Below are positions 18,866 through 26,917 of a stretch of DNA of 64,000 nucleotides, piece by piece; within the stretch, counting starts at the first letter, position 1, and each line of letters starts with the position of its first letter. Source of the stretch: Psychrobacter sp. PG1. Lineage in GTDB: Bacteria; Pseudomonadota; Gammaproteobacteria; Pseudomonadales; Moraxellaceae. The stretch is from assembly GCF_014897815.1 (NCBI RefSeq), contig NZ_JABUZG010000039.1:1-64000 (forward strand). Reading direction: 5' to 3'. The notes below the pieces were generated by a model. The model was given only the letters and a program-made list of their open reading frames with translations. It was not told where the DNA came from and did no database searches. The translations under genes and the position numbers were made by a program.

Positions 18866-19954
18866 ATGACGTTGTCTTATTCACACGCGCATCAGCAAGG
18901 TAGTGGCACCACAGAAGTCGTGGCTGTGCTAGTCGCCATTACTGAGCATACCGCTCGGGTCTTAACCGTTGATCAAGGAAAGCTGTTACCCAATGGTCCA
19001 TTGATGCCGTTGCATCGCTCATTGCAAGCGGGTGTGCGCCAATGGGTTGAGGAGCAAACACAGCAACCACTTGGTTATTTGGAGCAACTCTATACCTTTG
19101 TCGATACCAATAGGCGCAATGTTGATGGTCACGCACTGGTCTACGTGAGCTATTTGGGACTGGTGCAAGAGACACAAACGCCGCAGCTACAAAGCCAAGC
19201 ATTGTGGCGCGATTGGTATGATTACTTTCCTTGGGAAAATCATTTGGATGGCATACCTAGCATCATTATGAATAATATTGTGCCAGCATTATTGAGTTGG
19301 GCAGATAGCGCTAAAGATTCAGGCATTCAGCAGCGCCGCCGTCAGCGTATTGGTCTATGTTGGGGTGTAAGTGAAGCGCTCTTAGTGGGTGATATGCCCA
19401 CAAGTGAAAATGCGGATAATGAATACATAGCCTATGAGCATTATGAAAATAGAGAGTGGGTCGCTGAGCATGTGTTACTGCGCTATGAGATGCTGTATGA
19501 AGCGGGGCTGATACCGGAAGCACCAAACTATCCACCCAGCTATTCAATGAATCATCAAAGCGTTCATCAAAGTGCTCACCAACCGAGCCATCAGAATAAG
19601 CTACCTGAAAACTGGTCACAGCTCATTGGCGTGCCGATGTATTATGATCATCGCCGAGTGATTGCAACGGCTATTTCACGGCTGCGTGCCAAAATTGAAT
19701 ACCGACCGCTTATTTTTGGCTTGATGCCAGATGTATTTACCTTGTCACAATTACAACAAAGCGTAGAAGCGCTCTCAGGAGTGCGCTTGCACAAGCAAAA
19801 TTTCCGTCGTTTGCTAGATTCACAAAAACTTGTGATGGAAACAGGACAGAGTAGTAGCGCCCAGCGTGGTCGCCCTGCCAAGCTTTATTGCTTTCGTCAT
19901 GATATTGAACTACAAAGCTTATTGATGGATAGTAAGTTGCCTAAGCGTAAATAG
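18866..19954 (+). CDS. nrtR: NrtR-type Nudix-domain transcriptional regulator of NAD synthesis
   Basis: N-terminal Nudix-like domain (residues about 14-160) followed by a C-terminal winged helix. The Nudix box region (LQAGVRQWVEEQTQQPLGYL, about 51-70) lacks the REUxEE core, so hydrolysis is unlikely; NrtR proteins use this domain to sense ADP-ribose or related NAD metabolites. The C-terminal part (FRRLLDSQKLVM, then GRPAKLYCFRHD at about 334-345) is the NrtR DNA-binding wing. At 362 residues it is longer than many NrtR (about 230), owing to inserts including a His/Ser/Gln-rich segment near 230-245. It diverges from nadA and is followed by nadC; both have the same palindrome, so it is probably their repressor. 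Confidence 0.85.
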   Translation: MTLSYSHAHQQGSGTTEVVAVLVAITEHTARVLTVDQGKLLPNGPLMPLHRSLQAGVRQWVEEQTQQPLGYLEQLYTFVDTNRRNVDGHALVYVSYLGLVQETQTPQLQSQALWRDWYDYFPWENHLDGIPSIIMNNIVPALLSWADSAKDSGIQQRRRQRIGLCWGVSEALLVGDMPTSENADNEYIAYEHYENREWVAEHVLLRYEMLYEAGLIPEAPNYPPSYSMNHQSVHQSAHQPSHQNKLPENWSQLIGVPMYYDHRRVIATAISRLRAKIEYRPLIFGLMPDVFTLSQLQQSVEALSGVRLHKQNFRRLLDSQKLVMETGQSSSAQRGRPAKLYCFRHDIELQSLLMDSKLPKRK

Positions 19955-20031
19955 GCGTCGATAGACTACCTTGCTATCTTTATTTTGATGATTATAAAAC
20001 CCTGTCGGCTGCACAAAATGATGACGGTTCC

Positions 20032-20080
20032 TTGCGAGGCTGTTAACTTTACGCTATATTTATGCTCATTTTGAGTTTAA
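20032..20080 (+). promoter_or_regulatory. nadC promoter with second operator copy
   Basis: Candidate promoter TTGCGA (20032-20037), 17-bp spacer, TATATT (20055-20060), immediately followed by TTATGCTCA-TTT-TGAGTTTAA at 20060-20080. The left half and spacer are identical to the nadA operator; the right half differs at two positions. Binding would cover the transcription start. nadC begins 44 bases further on. Confidence 0.75.
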
Positions 20081-20124
20081 TTGCATAAGCATATATCAAC
20101 GCCACGTTTATTTAAGGGTTAAAG

Positions 20125-20985
20125 ATGATAGTTAAAAAAGAACCAGCATTGGATGAGGTATTGCTTAGACCTTTGGTTGAAGCTGCGCTAACTGAGGATT
20201 TGGGCAGACGCGGAGATGTCACATCACAAGCCACCATTCCAGCCGATATGCAAGCAAAGCTAGAGATTAAAGCGCGGCAAGCAGGCGTGATATGTGGTAT
20301 GGATTTGGCACGTTTATCGTTTGCGATGGTTGATTCTCAGATTGAGTTTGTGGCTCACGTTGCTGATGGTGAATGGGTTGACGCGGGCACAGTCTTGGCT
20401 AGTGTTCGTGGTAATGCCCGCCATTTGCTGACAGCAGAACGTACCGCGCTCAATTTCATGACCCACTTGAGTGGTATTGCGACAGATACGAGAAAAATTG
20501 TAGATAGTGTGGCAGAGTATCCTGCGCAAATTACTTGTACACGTAAGACCATTCCAGGCTTGCGCATTGTACAAAAGTACGCGGTACGCTGCGGCGGCGG
20601 GCGCAACCATCGTCTGGGACTGGATGATGCTATTTTAATCAAAGACAATCATATTGCTATCGCTGGTGATATCAAGACTGCGATTAAACAAGCGCAAAAC
20701 TTCGCTGGGCATTTAATTCCCATCGAAGTAGAAGTGGATACTTTAGAGCAGCTAGCGCAAGCATTAGATGCTGGTGTGAGCTTGGTGCTATTAGATAATA
20801 TGTCCCCTGGAATACTAGCGCAGGCAGTAACGATGTGTAAAGGTTGTGCTAGAACAGAAGCTTCAGGTGGTATTACTCCTGAAACGGTGCAAGCAGCAGC
20901 AAAAACGGGTGTTGATTTTATTGCCATGGGTTATTTGACGCACAGTACCACGGCATTAGATATCGGTCTTGATTTTAGCGCATGA
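20125..20985 (+). CDS. nadC: Nicotinate-nucleotide pyrophosphorylase (NadC)
   Basis: Quinolinate phosphoribosyltransferase, third step of de novo NAD synthesis: quinolinate plus PRPP to nicotinate mononucleotide. 286 residues, standard length. Motifs: EDLGRRGDVTS near the N-terminus, AERTALNFM, the PRPP/quinolinate loop CTRKTIPGLR, KYAVRCGGGRNHR, DAILIKDNH, EVEVDTLEQ, LLDNM and EASGGI. Transcribed alone on the plus strand, separated from nadA-nadB by the regulator, but sharing its operator motif. Confidence 0.96.
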   Translation: MIVKKEPALDEVLLRPLVEAALTEDLGRRGDVTSQATIPADMQAKLEIKARQAGVICGMDLARLSFAMVDSQIEFVAHVADGEWVDAGTVLASVRGNARHLLTAERTALNFMTHLSGIATDTRKIVDSVAEYPAQITCTRKTIPGLRIVQKYAVRCGGGRNHRLGLDDAILIKDNHIAIAGDIKTAIKQAQNFAGHLIPIEVEVDTLEQLAQALDAGVSLVLLDNMSPGILAQAVTMCKGCARTEASGGITPETVQAAAKTGVDFIAMGYLTHSTTALDIGLDFSA

Positions 20986-21193
20986 TTTTCAACATGCCTG
21001 TCTCCACATACCTGTTTTAGCGATTAGGCTTTATGAGGTTGTTTACCCACCAAATAGTGGCTGATAGGTCAATGTTGAGCCTCTATTTTCGTTGATAGTC
21101 TGCTGCCAGAAAGGTAAGCAAAGTTAATGATTTAATTAGCTTATCTGCCTATGATACAATATAAGCTACAAAGTTATTGTTAACCATCTATTG

Positions 21194-21230
21194 GGTCATC
21201 GTTGCACTCGCACGATGACCTTATCTTTTT
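21194..21230 (+). terminator. Hairpin with T-run between nadC and marC
   Basis: Perfect 9-bp stem GGTCATCGT / ACGATGACC around a 9-base loop, followed by TTATCTTTTT. It is 209 bases after nadC and 34 bases before marC. Most likely a terminator; it could also act as a leader hairpin of marC. Confidence 0.6.
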
Positions 21231-21263
21231 GCCCGATTTGACTAATAGACAAGCGAGCGCTCA

Positions 21264-21905
21264 GTGAATACTGAAATCATCAAGATAATCTTAGCCTTTA
21301 TGGTGCTGATTAATCCCTTTAGCGCTTTGACGTTATTTTTGGATTTGACCCGTGGTTATTCAATGAATAATCGACGCAAAGTGGCGCGTGTTGCTTGTTT
21401 GACGATTTTTATCACTATTAGTTTCTTTACGGTAGCAGGCGAGACATTACTAAAAGCACTTGGTATTTCTATCGGCTCGTTTCAGCTGGCAGGTGGTATC
21501 TTGGTGTTTTTGATTGCTCTTAATATGATGAATGGCGACGGTAATCCCGTGAAGCCCGATCAAGAAAACTTCGATGTTGACCATGTACAAGACGCGCCGC
21601 CCACCATGGCTGCAGCAGTTGTGCCTATCGCTATTCCAATGATGATTGGACCAGGTGGTATCTCGACGGTGATTATTTATTCTTCACAAGTCTCTGGTAT
21701 TTTGCAAGTATCTGCCATATTGATTGCTGGTTTATTTATCAGTCTGTTTTGTTATCTAGCACTGATGGCGGCAGGTCGTATCAGTCGCTTGCTGGGTGAT
21801 ACTGGATTGAACATCATGAGCCGAATTATGGGGATGTTATTGGCGGCAGTTTCTATCGAAATTATCGTTAATGGCTTACGCACTTTATTTCCTGATTTAG
21901 TGTAA
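21264..21905 (+). CDS. MarC/YchE-family (NAAT) inner-membrane protein
   Basis: Polytopic membrane protein of 213 residues with six hydrophobic segments. MarC-family features: the N-terminal FMVLINPFSALTLFLDLTRG, GGILVFLIALNMMNG, and VPIAIPMMIGPGGISTVII. Family function is unsettled; some members have been linked to amino-acid transport, and MarC itself is not an antibiotic efflux pump. The start is a GTG at 21264 with only a weak upstream purine tract. It stands alone, downstream of nadC. Confidence 0.85.
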   Translation: MNTEIIKIILAFMVLINPFSALTLFLDLTRGYSMNNRRKVARVACLTIFITISFFTVAGETLLKALGISIGSFQLAGGILVFLIALNMMNGDGNPVKPDQENFDVDHVQDAPPTMAAAVVPIAIPMMIGPGGISTVIIYSSQVSGILQVSAILIAGLFISLFCYLALMAAGRISRLLGDTGLNIMSRIMGMLLAAVSIEIIVNGLRTLFPDLV

Positions 21906-22198
21906 TGACGCTGCTACGTTATGTTTGTCCGTCAATTTTTTGATTTATTCCTTAATGGGCGTGTTCAGTATTCAACCCTAGCACTGACAGTGCCGATTTA
22001 TGCATATTTAATACGCCCTAATGAAAAGCACGTGTTAACTCATATCAAATTTAAAAACCAAAGATTCGGTTAGAAGCCATTTTTGGAGAATAGTCATGTC
22101 TTAAGCTATGGCCAATTAATCACCAAAAGTATTCGAAAAAACACCATTCATAAAAATATGTTACAGTGGAGAGACAACTATTATCATAGGAGTTAGTC

Positions 22199-23581
22199 TT
22201 GAGTAATAAAAGAATTGCTATTTTAGGTGCAGGTCCAAGTGGTTTAGCACAATTACGCGCTTTTGAAGCAGCTCGTTTGGCTGGCGCAAAAAACTTACCT
22301 GAGATAGTTTGTTATGAAAAGCAAAACGCTATTGGTGGCATGTGGAACTATAGCTGGCGCACAGGATTAGACAGAAATGGTGAGCCTGTTCACGGTAGTA
22401 TGTACCGTTATTTATGGTCCAATGGTCCCAAAGAGTGCTTAGAGTTTGCTGATTATTCGTTTGACGAGCATTTTGGTGAAGCGATTCCCTCATACCCACC
22501 GCGTGAAGTCCTAAAAGACTACATTATGGGGCGTATCGATAAACAAGATATCCAAAAATACATTCGCTTTGAATGCCCAGTACGTTGGGTGTCATTTGAT
22601 GATGACACGCAAAAATTCACCGTGACGGTGATGAATCATAAAACCAATGAGCAAGAAGTGGAAGAATTTGATTATGTCGTGGTAGCGACGGGTCATTTTT
22701 CCACGCCAAACATGCCTTACTTTGAAGGGTTAGAAGCTTTCCCCGGCCGCATTCTGCACGCGCATGATTTTCGTGACGCCTTAGAGTTCAAAGACGAAGA
22801 TATTTTGCTCATCGGCAGTAGTTATTCAGCCGAAGACATTGGCACGCAGTGCTATAAGTATGGTACCAAATCAGTCACTATCAGCTATCGCACGCAAGCA
22901 CTCGGCTATGATTGGCCAGAGGGCATCAAAGAAGTGCCTTTGGTCACCCATTTTGAAGGAGATGTAGCGCACTTTGCCGATGGTAGCAGCCAAAAATTTG
23001 ATGCCGTTATTATGTGTACTGGTTACCTGTTTCATTTCCCCTTTATGCCCGATGAATTACGTCTGCAAACGCATAACTGCTTATATCCAGCCAACTTGCA
23101 CAAAGGGATTTTTTGGCAGCCAAACCCAAAGCTCATTTATTTAGGTATGCAGGATCAGTATTTCACCTTTAATATGTTTGACGCTCAAGCATGGTATGCA
23201 CGCGATGTGATGATGGGCGATATCGAATTGCCTGAATTGGTACACCGTGAAGCAGATGAGAAAAAGTGGTTGGCAACTTACGCGAAGTGCGTGACGGTCA
23301 GTGACTCAATCGACTTTCAAGCCGCTTATATTCGTGATTTAACCAATGCGACCGATTATCCAGAATTTGCGGTTGAAAAACAGGGTGAAATCTTAAAAGA
23401 GTGGCAAAAAGACAAAGCTGATAATATTATGACCTTTAGAGAAAGGGCGTATCGCTCTACGTTAACAGGCACGCTATCGCCTGAGTTGCCAGAGCCTTGG
23501 TTGGATGTCCTTGATGACTCGCTTGAGCATTTTTTGAACTTAACCTTCGTTAAGCCTAAAAAGCGTAAAAAAGTATCGTAA
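22199..23581 (+). CDS. tmm: Trimethylamine monooxygenase-like flavoprotein (Tmm/FMO)
   Basis: Flavin-containing monooxygenase, 460 residues. FAD motif GAGPSG at 10-15; NADPH motif GSSYSAEDIG at about 205-214; FMO-type FPGRILHAHDFRD before it. Stretches such as SMYRYLWSNGPKECLEFADY and FNMFDAQAWYARDV match, from memory, the Methylophaga trimethylamine monooxygenase closely, so oxidation of trimethylamine to its N-oxide is the best prediction. The start is TTG at 22199 with AGGAGTT 4 bases before it; no nearby ATG fits. No TMAO demethylase, transporter or choline genes are adjacent. A strong terminator follows, so it is monocistronic. Confidence 0.88.
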   Translation: MSNKRIAILGAGPSGLAQLRAFEAARLAGAKNLPEIVCYEKQNAIGGMWNYSWRTGLDRNGEPVHGSMYRYLWSNGPKECLEFADYSFDEHFGEAIPSYPPREVLKDYIMGRIDKQDIQKYIRFECPVRWVSFDDDTQKFTVTVMNHKTNEQEVEEFDYVVVATGHFSTPNMPYFEGLEAFPGRILHAHDFRDALEFKDEDILLIGSSYSAEDIGTQCYKYGTKSVTISYRTQALGYDWPEGIKEVPLVTHFEGDVAHFADGSSQKFDAVIMCTGYLFHFPFMPDELRLQTHNCLYPANLHKGIFWQPNPKLIYLGMQDQYFTFNMFDAQAWYARDVMMGDIELPELVHREADEKKWLATYAKCVTVSDSIDFQAAYIRDLTNATDYPEFAVEKQGEILKEWQKDKADNIMTFRERAYRSTLTGTLSPELPEPWLDVLDDSLEHFLNLTFVKPKKRKKVS

Positions 23582-23602
23582 ATAGTAAAAGTGTCAGATT
23601 CC

Positions 23603-23644
23603 AAAAAGCCAAACACATTTATACAAGGTGTTTGGCTTTTTTTG
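23603..23644. terminator. Terminator after tmm (bidirectional)
   Basis: Perfect stem AAAAAGCCAAACAC / GTGTTTGGCTTTTT with an 11-base loop and seven Ts, 22 bases after tmm and 72 bases before the end of the convergent argO gene. Confidence 0.85.
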
Positions 23645-23715
23645 TACTTATACTTATATTTAGGAGCTGTGTTAATGGTTTAGCCTATCACCTACTTTTG
23701 CCTTTATCGCTGTTT

Positions 23716-24318
23716 TTAACTTCGGTACAGATGCCACGCCAAATACAACATGAGTATCCCTACCAAAGCATCGAGTATATTCCATGCTTTTGGTTTGGCA
23801 AATAATGGTTTGAGTAATCGCGCCCCATAACCCAACGCAAAAAAGAAAAAGAATGAGGCGCTGACTGCACCGACTGCAAATGCCAGCTTACTACTAGCAC
23901 CCGTTGAAACCATGCCAACGAGTACCAATGTATCTAAGTAGACGTGTGGGTTGAGCCAAGTAAAGCCAAAACATAATAACAGGGCTTTTTTTAAGCTGGT
24001 GACGACTTGTCCCTCGACGGTGAGTGCATGTGTGACGCGCACACTGGCATATAAGCTCTGCAATCCATAGCCTAGTAAGAATACAACGCCAGCGAATTTT
24101 GCGATATTGACCACTTGCGGATATTGCGTCGTGACCGCGCCAAAACCGCCAACGCCAGCAGAGATTAACAGCGCATCACTGACCGCGCAAAATAAACAGA
24201 CAAAAAATATGTGCTCGCGTTTGAGTCCTTGTTTGAGTACAAAGGCGTTTTGTGAGCCAATCGCGATGATGAGCGATAGCCCAAGTAAGAATCCAGAGGT
24301 GTAGTCGGTCGCATTCAT
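23716..24318 (-). CDS. argO: LysE/ArgO-family amino-acid exporter
   Basis: LysE-superfamily exporter, 200 residues with six hydrophobic segments. The family motif GLSLIIAIGSQNAFVLKQG at 13-31, the AVSDALLISAGVGGFG stretch and the TWLNPHVYLDTLVLVG segment point to ArgO (arginine) or LysE (lysine). It is the second basic amino-acid exporter candidate in the window after lysO. No LysR-type regulator (ArgP) is adjacent; upstream is divergent from the first of three paralogous unknown genes. Confidence 0.85.
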   Translation of the reverse strand: MNATDYTSGFLLGLSLIIAIGSQNAFVLKQGLKREHIFFVCLFCAVSDALLISAGVGGFGAVTTQYPQVVNIAKFAGVVFLLGYGLQSLYASVRVTHALTVEGQVVTSLKKALLLCFGFTWLNPHVYLDTLVLVGMVSTGASSKLAFAVGAVSASFFFFFALGYGARLLKPLFAKPKAWNILDALVGILMLYLAWHLYRS

Positions 24319-24464
24319 AATAGTGTGCTTAGCAGGGGGCGGATGAGAGGTGTTGACATTTTGCTTACTGGCAGCGCGGTAAAAAGCTGTTAAGATACGC
24401 TATTGGATAAATCTATGCAATACGAGCGCAATAAGCGTGCACGGGACGAGGGGCAAGGTAGGTC

Positions 24465-25229
24465 ATGGTGGTAAGTCTGACAAGAATGCTAAAGTCATTT
24501 GGGCAAGCTCAAGATGACCTGCCAACGCTAGCAGCCCAAAATGCTCAGGAGATGGCTATCAGTCAAGATATAGAGGTGACTGATAATAATAGTATAAACA
24601 ATGATAAAAACGATCAAGCTGTCAGTCAGCGTTCTGTACTGACGCCGCCTGAGCGCAGCGAACGTATTTGTGATGCTTTGGCGCAAGTGAGTGATATCAG
24701 AACGCCGACACCTTTGACTGATCGCTACCTGTCCAATCGCGCTCAGATGCGCCCGACCAATAGACCGCCTTTTGACCCCGATACTTTATGGTATCTCAAA
24801 CATGGACGCTGCCCGATTATGACTGAGCTTGTTGATGTGGTCGATGAAGCCACCCTAAATGCCATGCCCATCGAGGCGGTTGCGATACTAGACCGTATCA
24901 ATGGTAAGTTGAAACGCTATCGTGAGTGGAGCAGTGAGCTCAATGAGCAGCAACAACAGCAACATAATGAACGCCAATTTGTCATCGATAAGCTGGTGTC
25001 AGAGAGCATTCCAGAAGCCCTCCATCATTATGAGCAGCTACAGCGCTTTAGTCCCCATCGTACCAAAAACAATATGGTGCAAGGAAAAATGACGGCAGGT
25101 GACATGCTGACGGATTTGTTTTTAGAGATTGATTATGAGCTTGATGAATTGTTAGATGAGCTGCACCAAACAGTGATGAATCGTTTGGCTTCAACGCACC
25201 GTTATGTCAAAAGCCGGACAAAAAGTTAA
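24465..25229 (+). CDS. Unknown protein, paralogous family copy 1
   Basis: 254 residues, no signal peptide or membrane segment. The first 75 residues are polar and probably disordered. From about 110 it shares a layout with the next two genes: AVAILDRINGKLKRYREW, a QFVIDKLVSESIPEALHHYEQ helix, then GDMLTDLFLEIDYELDELLDE and a closing HRYVKSR. I do not recognise the family. The middle has a Gln-rich run (NEQQQQQHNERQ). It lies 146 bases from the divergent argO gene. The three tandem genes probably arose by duplication and may act together. Confidence 0.65.
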   Translation: MVVSLTRMLKSFGQAQDDLPTLAAQNAQEMAISQDIEVTDNNSINNDKNDQAVSQRSVLTPPERSERICDALAQVSDIRTPTPLTDRYLSNRAQMRPTNRPPFDPDTLWYLKHGRCPIMTELVDVVDEATLNAMPIEAVAILDRINGKLKRYREWSSELNEQQQQQHNERQFVIDKLVSESIPEALHHYEQLQRFSPHRTKNNMVQGKMTAGDMLTDLFLEIDYELDELLDELHQTVMNRLASTHRYVKSRTKS

Positions 25230-25485
25230 TTACTAATAGTTAATGGCTGTTAATTGGCATTATGAAATTAACATAATCCAGAGCTGTGATTGAATTGAGG
25301 ACACGCTCTAACACGGTTTTCACACAAGCGACGCAATGCATAACAATATAGGGCTTTAATAGAGCCTTATTTTTTTGTTTAATAATAACCATCTATCTTA
25401 TTTAGAATAATAAGCTATTTAAAATAAGAAGAAGTTTACCAAGCTATTTAGCCAAGCCATTTTATTCAACAATTAGGATACTCTA

Positions 25486-26175
25486 ATGACTCAAGTTACT
25501 GCGATGTTTGTCATGTTCATTTTATATGGAGTGTTACCAGTAGCTGGGTTATATCTGGGGTATCGTGGTATTAAAAAAATGACTGCGCCTAAAATGCTTG
25601 AGTACAAATCGATGCCGCAATTGGGTTACATCCCAGAAAAAAGCTTGCCCGTTGAAGTCAAAACAGCACTCGACCAAATCAATGAAAAAGGGGAGAAGCT
25701 GCGGGTCATTTATGGCGATACCAATAATGATGGCAAGATAGACGATAAAGACACGGTCAATGAAACCTACATTATGATTCAAAATTTAATGGACAGACAT
25801 GTGCCACTTGCTGTAACTGACTATCGCCGCTTGCACGACTTAGATGTGGGGGATGGCGCGCGCGCTGACACGACCAAAATTAAGCACTCTAATGTGACTG
25901 GAAAAGAAGCGCTATTAGATGTATTGCGTACCATTAATACTCAGTTTGATGATTTACTGAATGCCTCTTATCACCAAGATGGTCAAAAACTGCTCGCGAC
26001 CAACCGCTATCTACAAAAACGCTTTAATAATCCCGCTACTACGACAGATATTGAAAAGCTCGATAGCAATGTTAGTAGTGTCAATAGTGCTAATACCGAT
26101 ATAGAAATTAAAGCGATTGAAAATCCAACTGGCGCAACTGGTAAGAATGTGAGTGCTGAGAATATTAAACTGTAA
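25486..26175 (+). CDS. Unknown membrane-anchored protein, paralogous family copy 2
   Basis: 229 residues. An N-terminal membrane helix (about 3-25, ending GLYLGYRGIKKM) is followed by the shared domain: TALDQINEKGEKLRVI, TYIMIQNLMDRHVPLAVTDY, ALLDVLRTINTQFDDLLN and a closing NRYLQKR. Between the first two blocks is DTNNDGKIDDKD (about 85-96), the spacing of an EF-hand/dockerin-type calcium loop. The C-terminal 40 residues are polar and low in complexity. Ribosome site AGGA precedes the ATG. It lies 256 bases after copy 1 and 40 before copy 3. Confidence 0.65.
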   Translation: MTQVTAMFVMFILYGVLPVAGLYLGYRGIKKMTAPKMLEYKSMPQLGYIPEKSLPVEVKTALDQINEKGEKLRVIYGDTNNDGKIDDKDTVNETYIMIQNLMDRHVPLAVTDYRRLHDLDVGDGARADTTKIKHSNVTGKEALLDVLRTINTQFDDLLNASYHQDGQKLLATNRYLQKRFNNPATTTDIEKLDSNVSSVNSANTDIEIKAIENPTGATGKNVSAENIKL

Positions 26176-26215
26176 AGGCAAAGTGGTTTGATTGAACTAT
26201 GAAGAGTAAGGGTAT

Positions 26216-26773
26216 ATGAGCATCTTAATAGGCATTGGCATTGTGACGACCGTCACCACCTTTTATTTGGGTAAAAAAGGCTGGCATGCGCTGCACAAAG
26301 CGGTCGGTATTTCGCCAGGTGTACTCACTTATCAGGATTATGATGCACCGTTGTCATTGTCCAAACTCAGTTGGCAGCAACTAAATTTAAATAAAAAACA
26401 CCTGAAAAATTTGTCAGAGCCACAGCTGCGCCAATTAAAACGTATCGATGAAAAAGTGACTCACTATCAAGCGTATCAAACAGTACTACAAGCTCAGCAT
26501 AAAACGCCTGTGGTAACAGAGCAGCAGTTTGTATTAAACAAGATGTTGCAAACTCGGCTACCTGAAATGCTAATCAGGCATCATCATTTGGCACAAATCA
26601 ATACAAGCACCAATCATGTTGGTGATGATAAAAGGATTGAAGCCAGTGAGTTATTACAGCAAGTCTTTAATAATATTGAGCAGCGTCTAGATAGATTATT
26701 AGAACAAATGGAAAGTCAGCAGTTGCAAGAGCTACGAGTAATGAGGAATTATATTAATAGCCACGATAGCTAA
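26216..26773 (+). CDS. Unknown membrane-anchored protein, paralogous family copy 3
   Basis: 185 residues. Starts with a short hydrophobic segment (ILIGIGIVTTVTTFYLGKKG), comparable in place to the anchor of copy 2 (both end YLG). The shared domain follows: LRQLKRIDEKVTHYQAY, QQFVLNKMLQTRLPEMLIRHH, SELLQQVFNNIEQRLDRLLEQ and a closing MRNYINS. Gln- and His-rich overall. AAGGG precedes the ATG. It is 40 bases after copy 2, so the two are likely one transcript, ended by the terminator at 26818. Confidence 0.65.
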   Translation: MSILIGIGIVTTVTTFYLGKKGWHALHKAVGISPGVLTYQDYDAPLSLSKLSWQQLNLNKKHLKNLSEPQLRQLKRIDEKVTHYQAYQTVLQAQHKTPVVTEQQFVLNKMLQTRLPEMLIRHHHLAQINTSTNHVGDDKRIEASELLQQVFNNIEQRLDRLLEQMESQQLQELRVMRNYINSHDS

Positions 26774-26817
26774 ATATAAGTCGTCAGGTTGACAACGACT
26801 CTTTGTAAAACTTATAT

Positions 26818-26858
26818 AAAAAAGCTGCCAATGATTACTCATCATTGGCAGCTTTTTT
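26818..26858. terminator. Bidirectional terminator
   Basis: Perfect stem AAAAAAGCTGCCAATGAT with its complement around a 5-base loop, with A-run and T-run on either side. Sits between the convergent paralogue copy 3 and rluB. Confidence 0.88.
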
Positions 26859-26917
26859 GTGGTCTACTTTAAAACTATTGAAGATTCAAAGTCACACTAC
26901 ATTTTAGATTCAGGCGA

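Noticed and set aside
24951..24984. Short CAA/CAG run in paralogue copy 1 as a microsatellite or phase-variable tract
   Set aside because: The repeat is in-frame, short and interrupted; it reads as a Gln-rich stretch of the protein.
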